53,955 nt of DNA, taken from positions 1 to 53,955 of the forward strand of contig JAGWNX010000014.1 of assembly GCA_028872955.1 (NCBI GenBank), given 5' to 3'. The first letter of the stretch is position 1; every line of letters starts with the position of its first letter. The position numbers were made by a program, and so were the translations under genes. This document shows, piece by piece, positions 44,416 to 53,369 of this stretch. This DNA comes from Acidobacteriota bacterium (GTDB taxonomy: Bacteria; Acidobacteriota; Terriglobia; Terriglobales; Acidobacteriaceae). The notes under the pieces are model-generated. The model was given only the letters and a program-made list of their open reading frames with translations, ran no database searches and was not told the origin of the DNA.

Positions 44416-45162
44416 CTAGGTGCGCGACAGTCCAGCGAGCTGGCGTGCCCGCGCAAAGACGCGGGCAAACATGGTGCTGTCGAGCCGGCCGGTGTTGGTG
44501 TTGCGCAGCGACGGGTGATAGCTGGCCAGCAGGTGCAGGCCGTTGGGCAGCCGATACTCTGCGCCGTGGGCAAAGGGATACTCGGCCTTGCGCTGGATGA
44601 TGCCATCGTGCAGCAGGCAGGCCAGGTAACCCTCCAGCGCAATCCTGCCCAGGCAGACGACGACCCGGACGCCGGGTAGTGCGGCCAGCTCCTGGTGCAG
44701 GTGTGCGGAGCAGTTGCGAATCTCCTGCGGGGTCGGCTTATCGCCGGGAGGAGCGCACCGCACCACGGAGGCGATCCAGGCGTGGCGCAGCCGCAGGCCG
44801 TCCTCCCGCGAGATCGCCCGCGGCTTTGAGGCGAAGCCCAGCTCATGCAGCACCGGGTACATGAAGTCGCCGGAGCCATCGCCGGTAAACGGTCGGCCGG
44901 TGCGGTTGGCGCCGTGCGCACCGGGCGCAAGCCCCAGGATGAGCACACGGGCGCGCGGATCTCCAAAGCCCGGAACGGGGCGAGCCCAGTACGTCTGGTC
45001 CAGGTACATGCGGCGCCGCTTTTCGCCGATTCCCTGACAGTAGGTCCTTAGCCGCGGGCAGCGCTCGCAGGCGACGATCTGCTGCGTCACCAGTTCGAGT
45101 GGGGTGGCGGGCAAATTGACGGGCTGTGGTGCGGAGGATGCAGAGCGTGCCTTGCGGGTCAT
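44416..45162 (-). CDS. uracil-DNA glycosylase family 5 (UDGb)
   Basis: 248 residues. Motif A is GLAPGAHGANRTGRPFTGD (near 77-95), the family-5 form that lacks the acidic catalytic residue of other UDGs. The [4Fe-4S] ligands C32, C35, C136 and C151 (C-x2-C ... C-x14-C) and motif B, ASYHPSLRNTNTGR, are present. It removes uracil and some other deaminated bases from DNA. The longer open frame upstream (to 46050) runs antisense to the next gene and is rejected. A TATCAT box ends seven bases before ATG 45162. The gene is divergent from the mutarotase-like gene. Confidence 0.93.
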   Translation of the reverse strand: MTRKARSASSAPQPVNLPATPLELVTQQIVACERCPRLRTYCQGIGEKRRRMYLDQTYWARPVPGFGDPRARVLILGLAPGAHGANRTGRPFTGDGSGDFMYPVLHELGFASKPRAISREDGLRLRHAWIASVVRCAPPGDKPTPQEIRNCSAHLHQELAALPGVRVVVCLGRIALEGYLACLLHDGIIQRKAEYPFAHGAEYRLPNGLHLLASYHPSLRNTNTGRLDSTMFARVFARARQLAGLSRT

Positions 45163-45169
45163 CACCCTG

Positions 45170-45175
45170 ATGATA
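45170..45175 (-). promoter_or_regulatory. -10-like box TATCAT before UDG gene
   Basis: TATCAT (minus strand, five of six to consensus) ends seven bases before the ATG at 45162. Confidence 0.45.
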
Positions 45176-45204
45176 GCGGTCGCTCGGTGAGTCAGGCGAG
45201 CGAG

Positions 45205-45241
45205 GTCGATGACATCAAACTCCCCAGCTCGTGTCATCGAC
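45205..45241. promoter_or_regulatory. 10-bp perfect inverted repeat in divergent region
   Basis: GTCGATGACA (45205-45214) and TGTCATCGAC (45232-45241) are perfect inverted copies with a 17-base spacer. It lies between the UDG and mutarotase-like genes. It could be an operator read by a dimeric regulator. As RNA it would be a hairpin in the transcript of the right-hand gene. Confidence 0.4.
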
Positions 45242-45316
45242 ATTACATTGCGATTCAGATAGGTTGGCTGTGAAGGAAGTTGCGACGCACGAGTGGAAGA
45301 TCCTCGAATAAGCCGG

Positions 45317-46558
45317 ATGTATCTGCGTTTCTGGATGGGCAAGCTGGATGGACTGCGTCTCCGGCTATGGCGTTTTGCCGTCCAGCATGTCGGATCGCTG
45401 CTGTTCACCGGTGTCCTGTTGCTGGCGGTGACAGGTGTCGTAGCCTGGCACGAGCGTGGCAAAGGCCACCTGCACCAGTTGCAGACGCAGTTGCAGCTGC
45501 AACCAAAGCCGGTCGAGAGCACGCCTGCAGCGCAGCCTGGCGAGAAGGACCCGGTCGTGTTGCAGCGAGCCGTGCTCACCGGTTCGACCACACCGGAGTT
45601 CACCTCCGTAACGCTGCTGCCCGGTCGCGGCATGCAGGTGTTGCAGATTCGGGCCTCCCTGCCCGACCGCGGCGAGGTGGACCTGTTGGATGCACCCGGC
45701 CTGCAGGACGCGGCCAGCCAGCTGAATGGCAAAGGCGACGACGCCGACGGCTCGGGCAGCCTGCGCATGGGTGCAGCGTTGGAAGCACCGTGGGCTGGGG
45801 TGCTGGGTAGCCATCCGACGCTGTGGCAGGGGCACCCGCTCGGAGACGATCGGTCGGACGGCGGACTGCTGTTGATGGCGAAGGCTGATGACTTGAGCAC
45901 CAGCGTGATGCCGGACGGGGGCGACGCCCAGGCGACCTTCAACCTGAAGAACTTCAACGGCCACTGGGTCTCGGACACGGAGCTGACCACCCAGGTGCTG
46001 CTGAGCGCCAGGGTGATTGACCTGACCATCAGCGCCAAAAATACAGGCACCGAGCCGGAGCCGATTGGCCTGGGCTGGCGGCCTCGCTTCGCGGTGTCTC
46101 AGGGCGACCGCGCCTCCCTGAGACTGCGGTTACCCGGCGGCGAGGTGATCGAGCAGCGCGGTGGTCACCCCACGGGAGAGGCTTCTCCCCTGGGTGCGAA
46201 CTGGCAGGACCGGCAAGGCAGCCCGATCGCTGCTGAGGGGTTGCGCATGACCCTGACCCACCTGCAGCACGGATTTCTGGATACGGGGCCGATGGTGGAA
46301 CTGCGCAATGCAGCAGCCGGCTATGGCCTGCGGATGAAGCTGCTGACCAGCAGCATTCAGACGCTCAAGATCGATGCGCCTGCGGACGGACGCTCCATCA
46401 CGATTGCGCCGCAGTACAACCTGGACGAGCCCTTTGGCCGCCAGTGGAACCGGGGTCCAGAGTCCGGGATGGTGGTGCTGCAGCCCGGCGAGTCGACGCG
46501 GTGGAAGGTGCGGCTGGAGATCTTTCCGCTCGAGAGCACGGCCCCTGCGCTCCCTTGA
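45317..46558 (+). CDS. membrane-anchored galactose-mutarotase-fold protein
   Basis: 413 residues. One transmembrane helix (about 27-44) anchors a large extracytoplasmic domain. From about residue 85 the pattern follows the aldose-1-epimerase fold: a beta start with LPGRGMQVLQI, then LDLTISAKNTGTEPEPIGLG, GWRPRF at 253-258, and the late IAPQYNLDEPFGR with VVLQPGES. In mutarotases the G-x-H-P-Y-F motif bears a catalytic His; here it is Arg255, so enzymatic activity is doubtful. The start is uncertain: ATG 45317 is used; ATG 45335 is possible. The role is unknown. Confidence 0.65.
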   Translation: MYLRFWMGKLDGLRLRLWRFAVQHVGSLLFTGVLLLAVTGVVAWHERGKGHLHQLQTQLQLQPKPVESTPAAQPGEKDPVVLQRAVLTGSTTPEFTSVTLLPGRGMQVLQIRASLPDRGEVDLLDAPGLQDAASQLNGKGDDADGSGSLRMGAALEAPWAGVLGSHPTLWQGHPLGDDRSDGGLLLMAKADDLSTSVMPDGGDAQATFNLKNFNGHWVSDTELTTQVLLSARVIDLTISAKNTGTEPEPIGLGWRPRFAVSQGDRASLRLRLPGGEVIEQRGGHPTGEASPLGANWQDRQGSPIAAEGLRMTLTHLQHGFLDTGPMVELRNAAAGYGLRMKLLTSSIQTLKIDAPADGRSITIAPQYNLDEPFGRQWNRGPESGMVVLQPGESTRWKVRLEIFPLESTAPALP

Positions 46559-46614
46559 GCGTGGCGGCGGAAAAGCCGTGGCCTCGGCTGGTTAGCAGAT
46601 CAGGGACGGGCCGT

Positions 46615-46644
46615 TTGACCCTGCCTTGGCAACCCTCGTACAGT
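46615..46644 (+). promoter_or_regulatory. candidate promoter of tig-clpP
   Basis: TTGACC (46615-46620) and TACAGT (46639-46644) are 18 bases apart. The -10 lies 84 bases before the trigger-factor start. Confidence 0.5.
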
Positions 46645-46728
46645 GGTAGAGAAGGCACGGATCGCGCGGGCTGCAGGACAGCTACCGCTGCGGCAGATTG
46701 ACGTGACCTTACGCGTGGAAGGACCGAA

Positions 46729-48144
46729 TTGACCCCGACTGAGACAACAGCATCCCCTGAGCAGATGAACGAAACTGCCGTAGCAACCCCTGCGCACGAC
46801 CACGAACATGACCATGCAGGCCACACCCACAGCCATGGCCCGGCCCTGAATCCTGAGCTGTCGCGCGAGATTGCGGTCGAAGTGCCGGCCGATGAGGTCT
46901 CGAAGAGCTTCAAGACGGTGGTGAAGCGCTACCAGAAGCTGGCCCGAATTCCGGGCTTCCGCGCCGGCAAGGTGCCTGAGACGCTGATCCGCTCGAAGTT
47001 CTCCAAGGAGATCCGGCAGGAAGTGCTGGAGCAGCTGGTGTCCGCGCGCTTCCGTGAGGAGATCAACAGCCGCGGGCTGAAGCCGGTCTCTGAGCCGCAG
47101 CTGCTGGACCTGCAGCTGAACGACGGCCAGCCGCTGCAGTTCAAGGCAGCGTTCGAGGTGGCACCTGAGATCTCGATCGAGGGCTACGAGACGGTGACCA
47201 TCGCGCGGCCGGACGTCGCACTGACCGACGACGAGTACGAGATGGAGCTGAGCCGCGTGCTGGATAGCCACGCAACCGTGGAGCCCGTGGAAGAGGAGCG
47301 TGCGCTGGTTGACGGGGACTGGGCAGAGATTCGCTTTGAGGGCAAGGTGAAGGATCTGGCCCAGACCGTGACCGAGGACGGTCTGCAGGACGCAGCCGCG
47401 CAGGAGCCCATCTCGGGCGACGACGTGCTGCTGGAGATTGGTGGCAAGAACACCCTGCCGGCCTTTACCGAGGCACTGCGCGGTGCGAAGCCGGGCCAGG
47501 AGCTGACGTTTGAGGTGAGCTATCCGGCCGAGTTTGGCGAGGCCCGTCTGGCCGGCCAGACCGTGGGCTACGACGTCACCGTGAAGGCGATCAAGCGGAA
47601 GACCTACCCGGAGAAGGATGCGGAGTTTGCCAAGCAGATGGGCAACTACGAGAGCTGGGACGAGTTTGAGGCCAAGCTGCGTGAGCACGCCGCCAACCGC
47701 AAGAAAGAGGCTCTGGAGAACCGCGCCAAGGATCAGTTGCTGGAGCAGTTGATCGCCAAGTTCACCTTCCCTGTGCCCGAGGCGTTTATTGAGCGCCAGA
47801 TCGACGCGCGCCTGGACCGTGGCCTGCGGGCGCTGGCTCAGCAGGGCATGTCGATGGAGGACATGCGCAAGCTGGACTTCCCTCGCCTGCGCGCCGCGCA
47901 GCGTGACCAGGCCGTGAATGAGGTGAAGGCCTCTCTGGTGCTGGATCGCATTGCCGAGGCCGAAGGCGTGACGGTTGCGGACGAAGATGTGGATCGTGAG
48001 CTGTTCATGCTGTCGATCCAGTCGCGCGAGCCGCTGGACACGCTGCGCGAGCGGCTGAAGAGCGACGGCGGGCTGGACCGCATCCGCGAGCAGATGCGCC
48101 GCGAGAAGACAGGCAACCTGCTGTATGAGAAGCTGAGCGCATAG
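46729..48144 (+). CDS. tig: trigger factor with His-rich N-terminal extension
   Basis: 471 residues. A TTG start (46729) is supported by GGAAGGA five bases upstream. The first ATG, at residue 13, lacks a good site. Before the canonical domain there is an unusual ~42-residue extension with seven His at 23, 25, 27, 29, 32, 34 and 36. The ribosome-binding loop is GFRAGKVP (76-83). A peptidyl-prolyl isomerase domain (about 190-275) and the helical C-terminal chaperone domain complete it. clpP (48 bases) and clpX follow, the usual order. The His tract could bind Ni or Zn. Confidence 0.96.
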   Translation: MTPTETTASPEQMNETAVATPAHDHEHDHAGHTHSHGPALNPELSREIAVEVPADEVSKSFKTVVKRYQKLARIPGFRAGKVPETLIRSKFSKEIRQEVLEQLVSARFREEINSRGLKPVSEPQLLDLQLNDGQPLQFKAAFEVAPEISIEGYETVTIARPDVALTDDEYEMELSRVLDSHATVEPVEEERALVDGDWAEIRFEGKVKDLAQTVTEDGLQDAAAQEPISGDDVLLEIGGKNTLPAFTEALRGAKPGQELTFEVSYPAEFGEARLAGQTVGYDVTVKAIKRKTYPEKDAEFAKQMGNYESWDEFEAKLREHAANRKKEALENRAKDQLLEQLIAKFTFPVPEAFIERQIDARLDRGLRALAQQGMSMEDMRKLDFPRLRAAQRDQAVNEVKASLVLDRIAEAEGVTVADEDVDRELFMLSIQSREPLDTLRERLKSDGGLDRIREQMRREKTGNLLYEKLSA

Positions 48145-48192
48145 ACCGTAGCCGAACCACCAGAGCCGTACAACCAAGGAAGAGGGAGAGCG

Positions 48193-48789
48193 ATGGGACT
48201 AGTACCAATGGTGATTGAGCAGACGAGCCGTGGCGAGCGCGCCTACGACATCTACAGCCGTCTGCTGCGTGACAACATCATCTTTCTGGGCACACCGATC
48301 GACGACAACATCGCCAACGTCATCATTGCGCAGATGTTGTTTTTGAGCGGCGAGGACCCGGAGAAGGACATCCAGCTGTACATCAACTCTCCCGGCGGCT
48401 CCATCACGGCGGGCATGGCGATCTACGACACGATGCAGTACATCAAGAACGATGTGGTGACGTTCTGCATTGGTCAGGCGGCCAGCATGGGTGCGTTCCT
48501 GCTGATGTCCGGGACCAAGGGCAAGCGTTTTGCGCTGCCCAACTCACGCATCCTGATCCACCAGCCGCTGATTATGGGCGGTGGCATCAGCGGCCAGGCG
48601 ACGGAGATCGACATTCACGCACGCGAGATTCTGCGCCTGCGTGAGGTGATGAACCGCATCCAGGCCAAGCACACGGGCCAGACGTTGGACCGAATCGAGC
48701 GGGACACGGATCGCGACTTCATCATGACGGCTCCGCAGGCACGGGAGTATGGCATCATCGATGACATCATCGACCGCCCTCGCGTCTAG
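48193..48789 (+). CDS. clpP: ATP-dependent Clp protease proteolytic subunit
   Basis: 198 residues. The catalytic triad is S98 ([11 protein letters not shown]), H123 (ILIHQP) and D171 (IERDTDRDF). Length and motifs are normal for a 14-mer ClpP. GGAAGAGGGAGAG precedes the ATG. It serves ClpC and ClpX, both in this window. Confidence 0.98.
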   Translation: MGLVPMVIEQTSRGERAYDIYSRLLRDNIIFLGTPIDDNIANVIIAQMLFLSGEDPEKDIQLYINSPGGSITAGMAIYDTMQYIKNDVVTFCIGQAASMGAFLLMSGTKGKRFALPNSRILIHQPLIMGGGISGQATEIDIHAREILRLREVMNRIQAKHTGQTLDRIERDTDRDFIMTAPQAREYGIIDDIIDRPRV

Positions 48790-48805
48790 ACCAACGCCGA
48801 GACAG

Positions 48806-48839
48806 TGCAAAGGCCTGGGCTTTGGCCCGGGCCTTTGCA
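48806..48839 (+). terminator. strong hairpin after clpP
   Basis: TGCAAAGGCC-TGGGC (48806-48820) pairs with GCCC-GGGCCTTTGCA (48825-48839) in a 15-bp stem with a TTTG loop. No T tract follows, so clpX could still receive read-through. Confidence 0.7.
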
Positions 48840-49031
48840 TTGGCCACAGGATTGCTTACAAATACGCCGGAATCCGCAGGTCGATCTGTTGCTGAAAAGG
48901 ATGCCCACTGGTGCTTTGGATGTAGCGGATAAGACACCATGCGGCCGGTTCTCTGCCTGCAAACAGGTGTAAACTTCAGCTATCGCTCTCGCCTGCCGAT
49001 GAAGAGCGGCTTTACAGGAGTAGCAGCACGT

Positions 49032-50318
49032 ATGAAGACTTCTCGAGGCTCGGACGAATCTCTCCGTTGTTCTTTCTGCCACAAGTCCCAGGATGCGGTC
49101 GCCAAGCTGATCTCATCGCCGTCGGATTATCCACGCGCGTACATCTGCGATGAGTGTGTAGCGGTCTGCAACTCGATCCTCGAAGATGACAAGAATGAAG
49201 CGCCCGCCAGCGGCGCGCCGGCGCACCTGCCCAAGCCGCAAGAGGTGAAGGCGTTCCTGGATGAGTATGTGATTGGCCAGGACCAGACCAAGAAGAAGCT
49301 GGCCGTTGCGGTCTACAACCACTACAAGCGCATCCAGATGAACAAGACGCGCGGCAATGATGTGGAGCTTTCGAAGTCGAACATTCTGCTGGTGGGCCCC
49401 ACCGGTTCTGGCAAGACTTTGCTGGCACAGACGCTGGCCAAGATGCTCGACGTGCCGTTCGCCATCGTCGATGCGACGACGCTGACCGAGGCCGGGTATG
49501 TGGGCGAGGACGTCGAGAACATCATCCTGAAGCTGCTGCAGGCGGCCGATGGCGATGTGACGCGCGCGCAGAGCGGCATCATCTACATCGATGAGATCGA
49601 CAAGATTGGACGCAAGGACGAGAACCCGTCCATCACCCGCGACGTAAGCGGCGAGGGCGTGCAGCAGGCGCTGCTGAAGTTGCTGGAGGGCACGGTAGCG
49701 AATGTGCCTCCGCAGGGTGGTCGCAAGCACCCGCACCAGGAGTTCACTGCTGTGGATACCACCAACATACTGTTCATCTGTGGCGGTGCCTTTGTAGGTC
49801 TGGAGAAGGTGATCGGCCGCCGCGTGGGCAAGAAGGCGTTGGGCTTCAAGACCGCGCCCGAGCCGGAACAGCGGGAGAGCGATGTGCGCCCGATCCGCGC
49901 TCAGCGCGATGCGGAGCTGCTGCGCCAGGCGGAGCCGCAGGACCTGTTGAAGTATGGCCTGATTCCAGAGTTCGTTGGCCGCCTGCCGGTCCTTGGCATT
50001 CTGGATGAGTTAGACGAGGCGGCCCTGATCGACATCCTGACCAAGCCGAAGAACGCCATTCTGAAGCAGTACACCAAGCTGTTTGAGTTTGAGGGCGTCA
50101 AGGTCGTCTTTGCGGAGGAAGCCGCCCGCGAGATTGCGCGTGAGGCTCTGCAGCGCAAGGTAGGCGCACGCGGTCTGCGCATGATTCTGGAAGAGCTGAT
50201 GCTGGACCTGATGTACTACGTGCCCGGCAACAAGAAGGTGAAGGAGCTGACCATCACGGCCGACATGGTGAAGAAGCACAGCCTGACGCTTCCCCTGTTG
50301 CTGGAGAAAGCTGGCTGA
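49032..50318 (+). CDS. clpX: ATP-dependent Clp protease ATP-binding subunit ClpX
   Basis: 428 residues. A zinc-binding domain has C13-x2-C16 and C39-x2-C42. The AAA+ domain has Walker [13 protein letters not shown] (near 122-133), Walker [14 protein letters not shown], the pore loop [26 protein letters not shown] and GARGLR (sensor II). The start at 49032 matches ClpX homologues; an in-frame ATG at 48999 is less likely. It unfolds tagged substrates for ClpP. Confidence 0.98.
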   Translation: MKTSRGSDESLRCSFCHKSQDAVAKLISSPSDYPRAYICDECVAVCNSILEDDKNEAPASGAPAHLPKPQEVKAFLDEYVIGQDQTKKKLAVAVYNHYKRIQMNKTRGNDVELSKSNILLVGPTGSGKTLLAQTLAKMLDVPFAIVDATTLTEAGYVGEDVENIILKLLQAADGDVTRAQSGIIYIDEIDKIGRKDENPSITRDVSGEGVQQALLKLLEGTVANVPPQGGRKHPHQEFTAVDTTNILFICGGAFVGLEKVIGRRVGKKALGFKTAPEPEQRESDVRPIRAQRDAELLRQAEPQDLLKYGLIPEFVGRLPVLGILDELDEAALIDILTKPKNAILKQYTKLFEFEGVKVVFAEEAAREIAREALQRKVGARGLRMILEELMLDLMYYVPGNKKVKELTITADMVKKHSLTLPLLLEKAG

Positions 50319-50338
50319 GCCACGCCATCGCATCCCGA

Positions 50339-50382
50339 TGCCCGCGGCCTGGCAGATCCAGGTTGCGGGCATTCTTGTTTGC
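50339..50382 (+). terminator. terminator after clpX
   Basis: ATGCCCGC (50339-50346) pairs with GCGGGCAT (50366-50373), with an inner CCTGG/CCAGG stem. TCTTGTTTG follows. Confidence 0.8.
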
Positions 50383-50588
50383 GTTCCCTCTCCCGCAGCG
50401 CGGCACGCACTCTACCCTGCCCCACCGTTCCACCTGCCGCCGTACGATGCCGCTGTTGCCGCTTTTGACACCACGATAGCGAGACGGAGCATGCGGCGCA
50501 CAGGGTGTGCAGAAGCATTACAATCGCATATACGCCGCGCCTGAACCGGCAACCATGCTGGTCCACGGCGCCCGCGACGGGGAGACCG

Positions 50589-53015
50589 ATGAAGCCAACG
50601 CCAAAAGAAGTTCTGACTGGAGAGATCAAGAAGCTGCCCATGATGCCCATCCGGGACATGGTGATCTTTCCGCACATGATGCCGGCGTTTGTCGTCGGGC
50701 GTGAGTCGAGCGTGCGGGCTCTGGAAGAGGCGCTGAACGGCGACCGCAAGATCTTTCTGGCCACGCAGCACGACGCCAGCGTCGACGAGCCCAGCGCAGA
50801 AGACATCTACGAGACCGGCACCATCGGCAACATCGTCCAGAGCGTGAAGATGCCGGACGGCAACATCAAGGTGTTGGTGGAGGGCGTTGAGCGCGCGCGC
50901 TCGACCGAGATCAACGACTCGGACGGCTTCTTTGTCGCCACGGTGCGCACCGGACCAACCCAGCTGGAGATGACGCCGCAGGTGGAGCAGCTGGTGCACC
51001 GCGTGCACTCCTTGTTTGAGCAGTACGTCAAACTGCAGCAGTCGCTGAACTACGAGACGATTGCCGCCAGCGTCCGCAGTGACGAGCCCAACAAACTGAC
51101 AGACACTATCGCTGCCAATCTGCAGCTGCCGATCGAGGAGAAGCAGCAGTTGCTGGAGGTCTTTGACCCCGAGGCCCGCCTGCTGCGCGTGGCCGACGTG
51201 CTGGAAGTCGCGATCGAAAAGCTCAACATGGATCGCACCATTCAGTCGCGCGTAAAGCGGCAGATGGAGAAGGCGCAGAAGGAGTACTACCTCAACGAAA
51301 AGATCAAGGCGATTCAGAAGGAACTTGGCCGCGGCGAGAAGAGCGAGTTCGACGAGCTGAAGAAGAAGATTGAAGCTGCGGGCATGCCCAAGGATGTGCT
51401 GGAGAAGAGCCTGCAGGAGCTGAAGAAGCTGGAGGCGATGCCGCCCATGTCGGCGGAGTCCACGGTCTCGCGCAACTACCTGGACTGGCTGCTGGCCGTG
51501 CCATGGAAGAAGCGCTCCAAGGAGATTCGCTCCATCGATCATGCCGAAAAGATCTTGAATGAAGATCACTACGGCCTGGAGAAGATCAAGGAGCGCATCC
51601 TGGAGTTTCTAGCCGTGCGTCAGCTGGTCAAGAATCCGAAGGGCTCCATCCTCTGCTTTGTCGGACCTCCGGGCGTTGGCAAGACCTCCCTGGGCATGTC
51701 GATCGCCAAGGCCACCGGGCGCAAATTTGTACGCATGTCGCTGGGTGGTGTGCGCGACGAAGCGGAGATTCGCGGGCATCGCCGCACTTACATTGGCGCC
51801 CTGCCCGGTCAGATCATTCAATCGATGAAGAAGGCCGGCACCAAGAACCCGGTCTTCATGCTGGACGAGATCGATAAGATGGCGTCGGACTTCCGCGGCG
51901 ACCCGGCCAGCGCGCTGCTGGAGGTGCTGGACCCGGAGCAGAACACTGCCTTCCAGGATCACTACCTGGACGTGGAGTACGACCTGTCGCAGGTGCTCTT
52001 TGTCGCTACGGCCAACGTGTTGCACACCATCCCCGGTCCGCTGCAGGACCGCATGGAGATTCTGCGGCTGCACGGCTATACGGAGATTGAGAAGCTCGAG
52101 ATTGCCAAGCAATACCTGGTGAAGAAGCAGCGGGAGGCTGCCGGGCTGACCGAGAAGCAGATCAGCCTGGAGGATGCGGCCATCCAGCAGATCATCCGCG
52201 CGTACACCCGTGAGGCGGGCGTGAGAAATCTGGAGCGCGAGATCGGCAACGTGTGCCGCAAGGTGGCACGCAAGGTCGTCAAGAACGGTCCCAAGCACGC
52301 CGAGAAGATCACGGCAGAGAACGTCGCCGAGTTCCTGGGCGTCGCCAAGTTCCGCGACTCGCAAGTGCATGAGAAGAGCGAGATTGGCCTGGTGACGGGA
52401 CTCGCCTGGACCGAGGTTGGCGGCACCATCCTGCAGACCGAGGTGCAGGTGCTGGACGGCAAAGGCAAGCTGACCACCACCGGACAGCTGGGCGATGTGA
52501 TGCAGGAGTCTGCACAGGCTGCCATGAGCTACGTGCGCTCACGCGCGCAGCAACTTGGGCTCGGCAAGGACTTCTATCGCAACGTGGACATCCACATTCA
52601 TGTGCCCGAGGGCGCCATTCCCAAGGACGGTCCGTCCGCTGGAATCACGATGGCAACCGGCCTGGCCAGCGCACTCACCGGCATCAAGATCCGCCGGGAC
52701 ATCGCCATGACCGGCGAGATCACACTGCGTGGCAAGGTGCTGCCCATCGGCGGCTTGAAGGAGAAGCTGCTGGCAGCGCACCGTGCTGGCATCTTTGAGG
52801 CAATTCTGCCGGAGGAGAATCGCAAGGATTTGGCTGACCTGCCCGAGCTGCTGAAGAACACCATGAAGCTGCACTTTGTAGAGCAGATGGACGAAGTGCT
52901 ACAGATTGCCCTGGAGGGTGGCCTGCCACAGCTCGCCGAAGAGGCGCCAGCGGCTCTGGGCTCCGTACTGCCTGCGGCTGGCAGTGAGGGCAACCAGCCG
53001 ATCTCGCACCAGTAG
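50589..53015 (+). CDS. lon: Lon protease
   Basis: 808 residues. An N-terminal LON substrate domain ([15 protein letters not shown] start), a coiled-coil region, AAA+ with Walker A GPPGVGKT (near 359) and the [11 protein letters not shown]alker B, and a C-terminal LonA protease domain with the Ser-Lys dyad (Ser near 683 in [10 protein letters not shown], Lys near 726 in [16 protein letters not shown]) are present. The start at 50589 is set by GGGGAG upstream and by homologue length; the frame is open earlier. A TACAAT lies at 50519-50524. The gene converges with the sulfur-carrier gene at a shared hairpin. Confidence 0.97.
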   Translation: MKPTPKEVLTGEIKKLPMMPIRDMVIFPHMMPAFVVGRESSVRALEEALNGDRKIFLATQHDASVDEPSAEDIYETGTIGNIVQSVKMPDGNIKVLVEGVERARSTEINDSDGFFVATVRTGPTQLEMTPQVEQLVHRVHSLFEQYVKLQQSLNYETIAASVRSDEPNKLTDTIAANLQLPIEEKQQLLEVFDPEARLLRVADVLEVAIEKLNMDRTIQSRVKRQMEKAQKEYYLNEKIKAIQKELGRGEKSEFDELKKKIEAAGMPKDVLEKSLQELKKLEAMPPMSAESTVSRNYLDWLLAVPWKKRSKEIRSIDHAEKILNEDHYGLEKIKERILEFLAVRQLVKNPKGSILCFVGPPGVGKTSLGMSIAKATGRKFVRMSLGGVRDEAEIRGHRRTYIGALPGQIIQSMKKAGTKNPVFMLDEIDKMASDFRGDPASALLEVLDPEQNTAFQDHYLDVEYDLSQVLFVATANVLHTIPGPLQDRMEILRLHGYTEIEKLEIAKQYLVKKQREAAGLTEKQISLEDAAIQQIIRAYTREAGVRNLEREIGNVCRKVARKVVKNGPKHAEKITAENVAEFLGVAKFRDSQVHEKSEIGLVTGLAWTEVGGTILQTEVQVLDGKGKLTTTGQLGDVMQESAQAAMSYVRSRAQQLGLGKDFYRNVDIHIHVPEGAIPKDGPSAGITMATGLASALTGIKIRRDIAMTGEITLRGKVLPIGGLKEKLLAAHRAGIFEAILPEENRKDLADLPELLKNTMKLHFVEQMDEVLQIALEGGLPQLAEEAPAALGSVLPAAGSEGNQPISHQ

Positions 53016-53037
53016 TCGACAAGCCGGCAAAGAAGAA

Positions 53038-53069
53038 GCGGCGAGCCAGAGTGGCTCGCCGCATTGTTT
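53038..53069. terminator. bidirectional terminator between lon and sulfur-carrier gene
   Basis: GCGGCGAGCCA (53038-53048) pairs perfectly with TGGCTCGCCGC (53052-53062), an 11-bp stem with a three-base loop. ATTGTTTG follows for lon. On the other strand TTCTTCTTTGC follows. Confidence 0.85.
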
Positions 53070-53087
53070 GGCTCAAAACGATATCCG

Positions 53088-53369
53088 CTAGCAGCAGCCG
53101 CCAGCGATGGATGGGATCAGCATGATCTCGTCGCCGTCCTGGAAGGCGTAGCCCTCGCCGCCGAGGAAGCGGATGTCCTCGTCGTTGACGTAGATGTTGA
53201 TGAAGCGACGAAGCTTGCCGTTCTCGTCCTTGATCTGAGTGCTGAGCGCCGGGTAGGTGGCGTCAATATACTCCAGCAGGCCGGGCAGGTTCGCGGCTGA
53301 GGTGGCAAACTGCTTGAGGCCATCGGTGTGGCGTGTAAAGGCGGCGGGAAGAGTTACTTTCACAGTCAT
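53088..53369 (-). CDS. MoaD/ThiS-like sulfur carrier protein ending GGCC
   Basis: 93 residues of the beta-grasp ubiquitin-like fold. Recognisable parts are VTLPAAFTRHTDG, LPGLLEYIDATYPAL, RRFINIYVNDEDIRFLGG and GDEIMLIPSIAGGCC. Normal MoaD/ThiS/CysO proteins end at the Gly-Gly that is thiocarboxylated; here two Cys follow, so a peptidase must expose the Gly-Gly. Its ATG overlaps the stop of a threonine synthase gene (ATGA), so the pair is coupled. A role as sulfur donor in cysteine or homocysteine synthesis is likely (CysO/HcyS type), rather than molybdopterin or thiamine. Confidence 0.85.
   Translation of the reverse strand: MTVKVTLPAAFTRHTDGLKQFATSAANLPGLLEYIDATYPALSTQIKDENGKLRRFINIYVNDEDIRFLGGEGYAFQDGDEIMLIPSIAGGCC

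Noticed and set aside
45163..46050. Large N-terminal extension of the uracil-DNA glycosylase frame
   Set aside because: It runs antisense through the mutarotase-like gene, is Ser/Arg/Pro-rich without a domain, and has no ribosome site.
50465..50493. TTGACA at 50465 as lon promoter -35
   Set aside because: The hexamer 17 bases downstream is AGCATG, which is not a credible -10, and the nearby TACAAT (50519-50524) is too far away.
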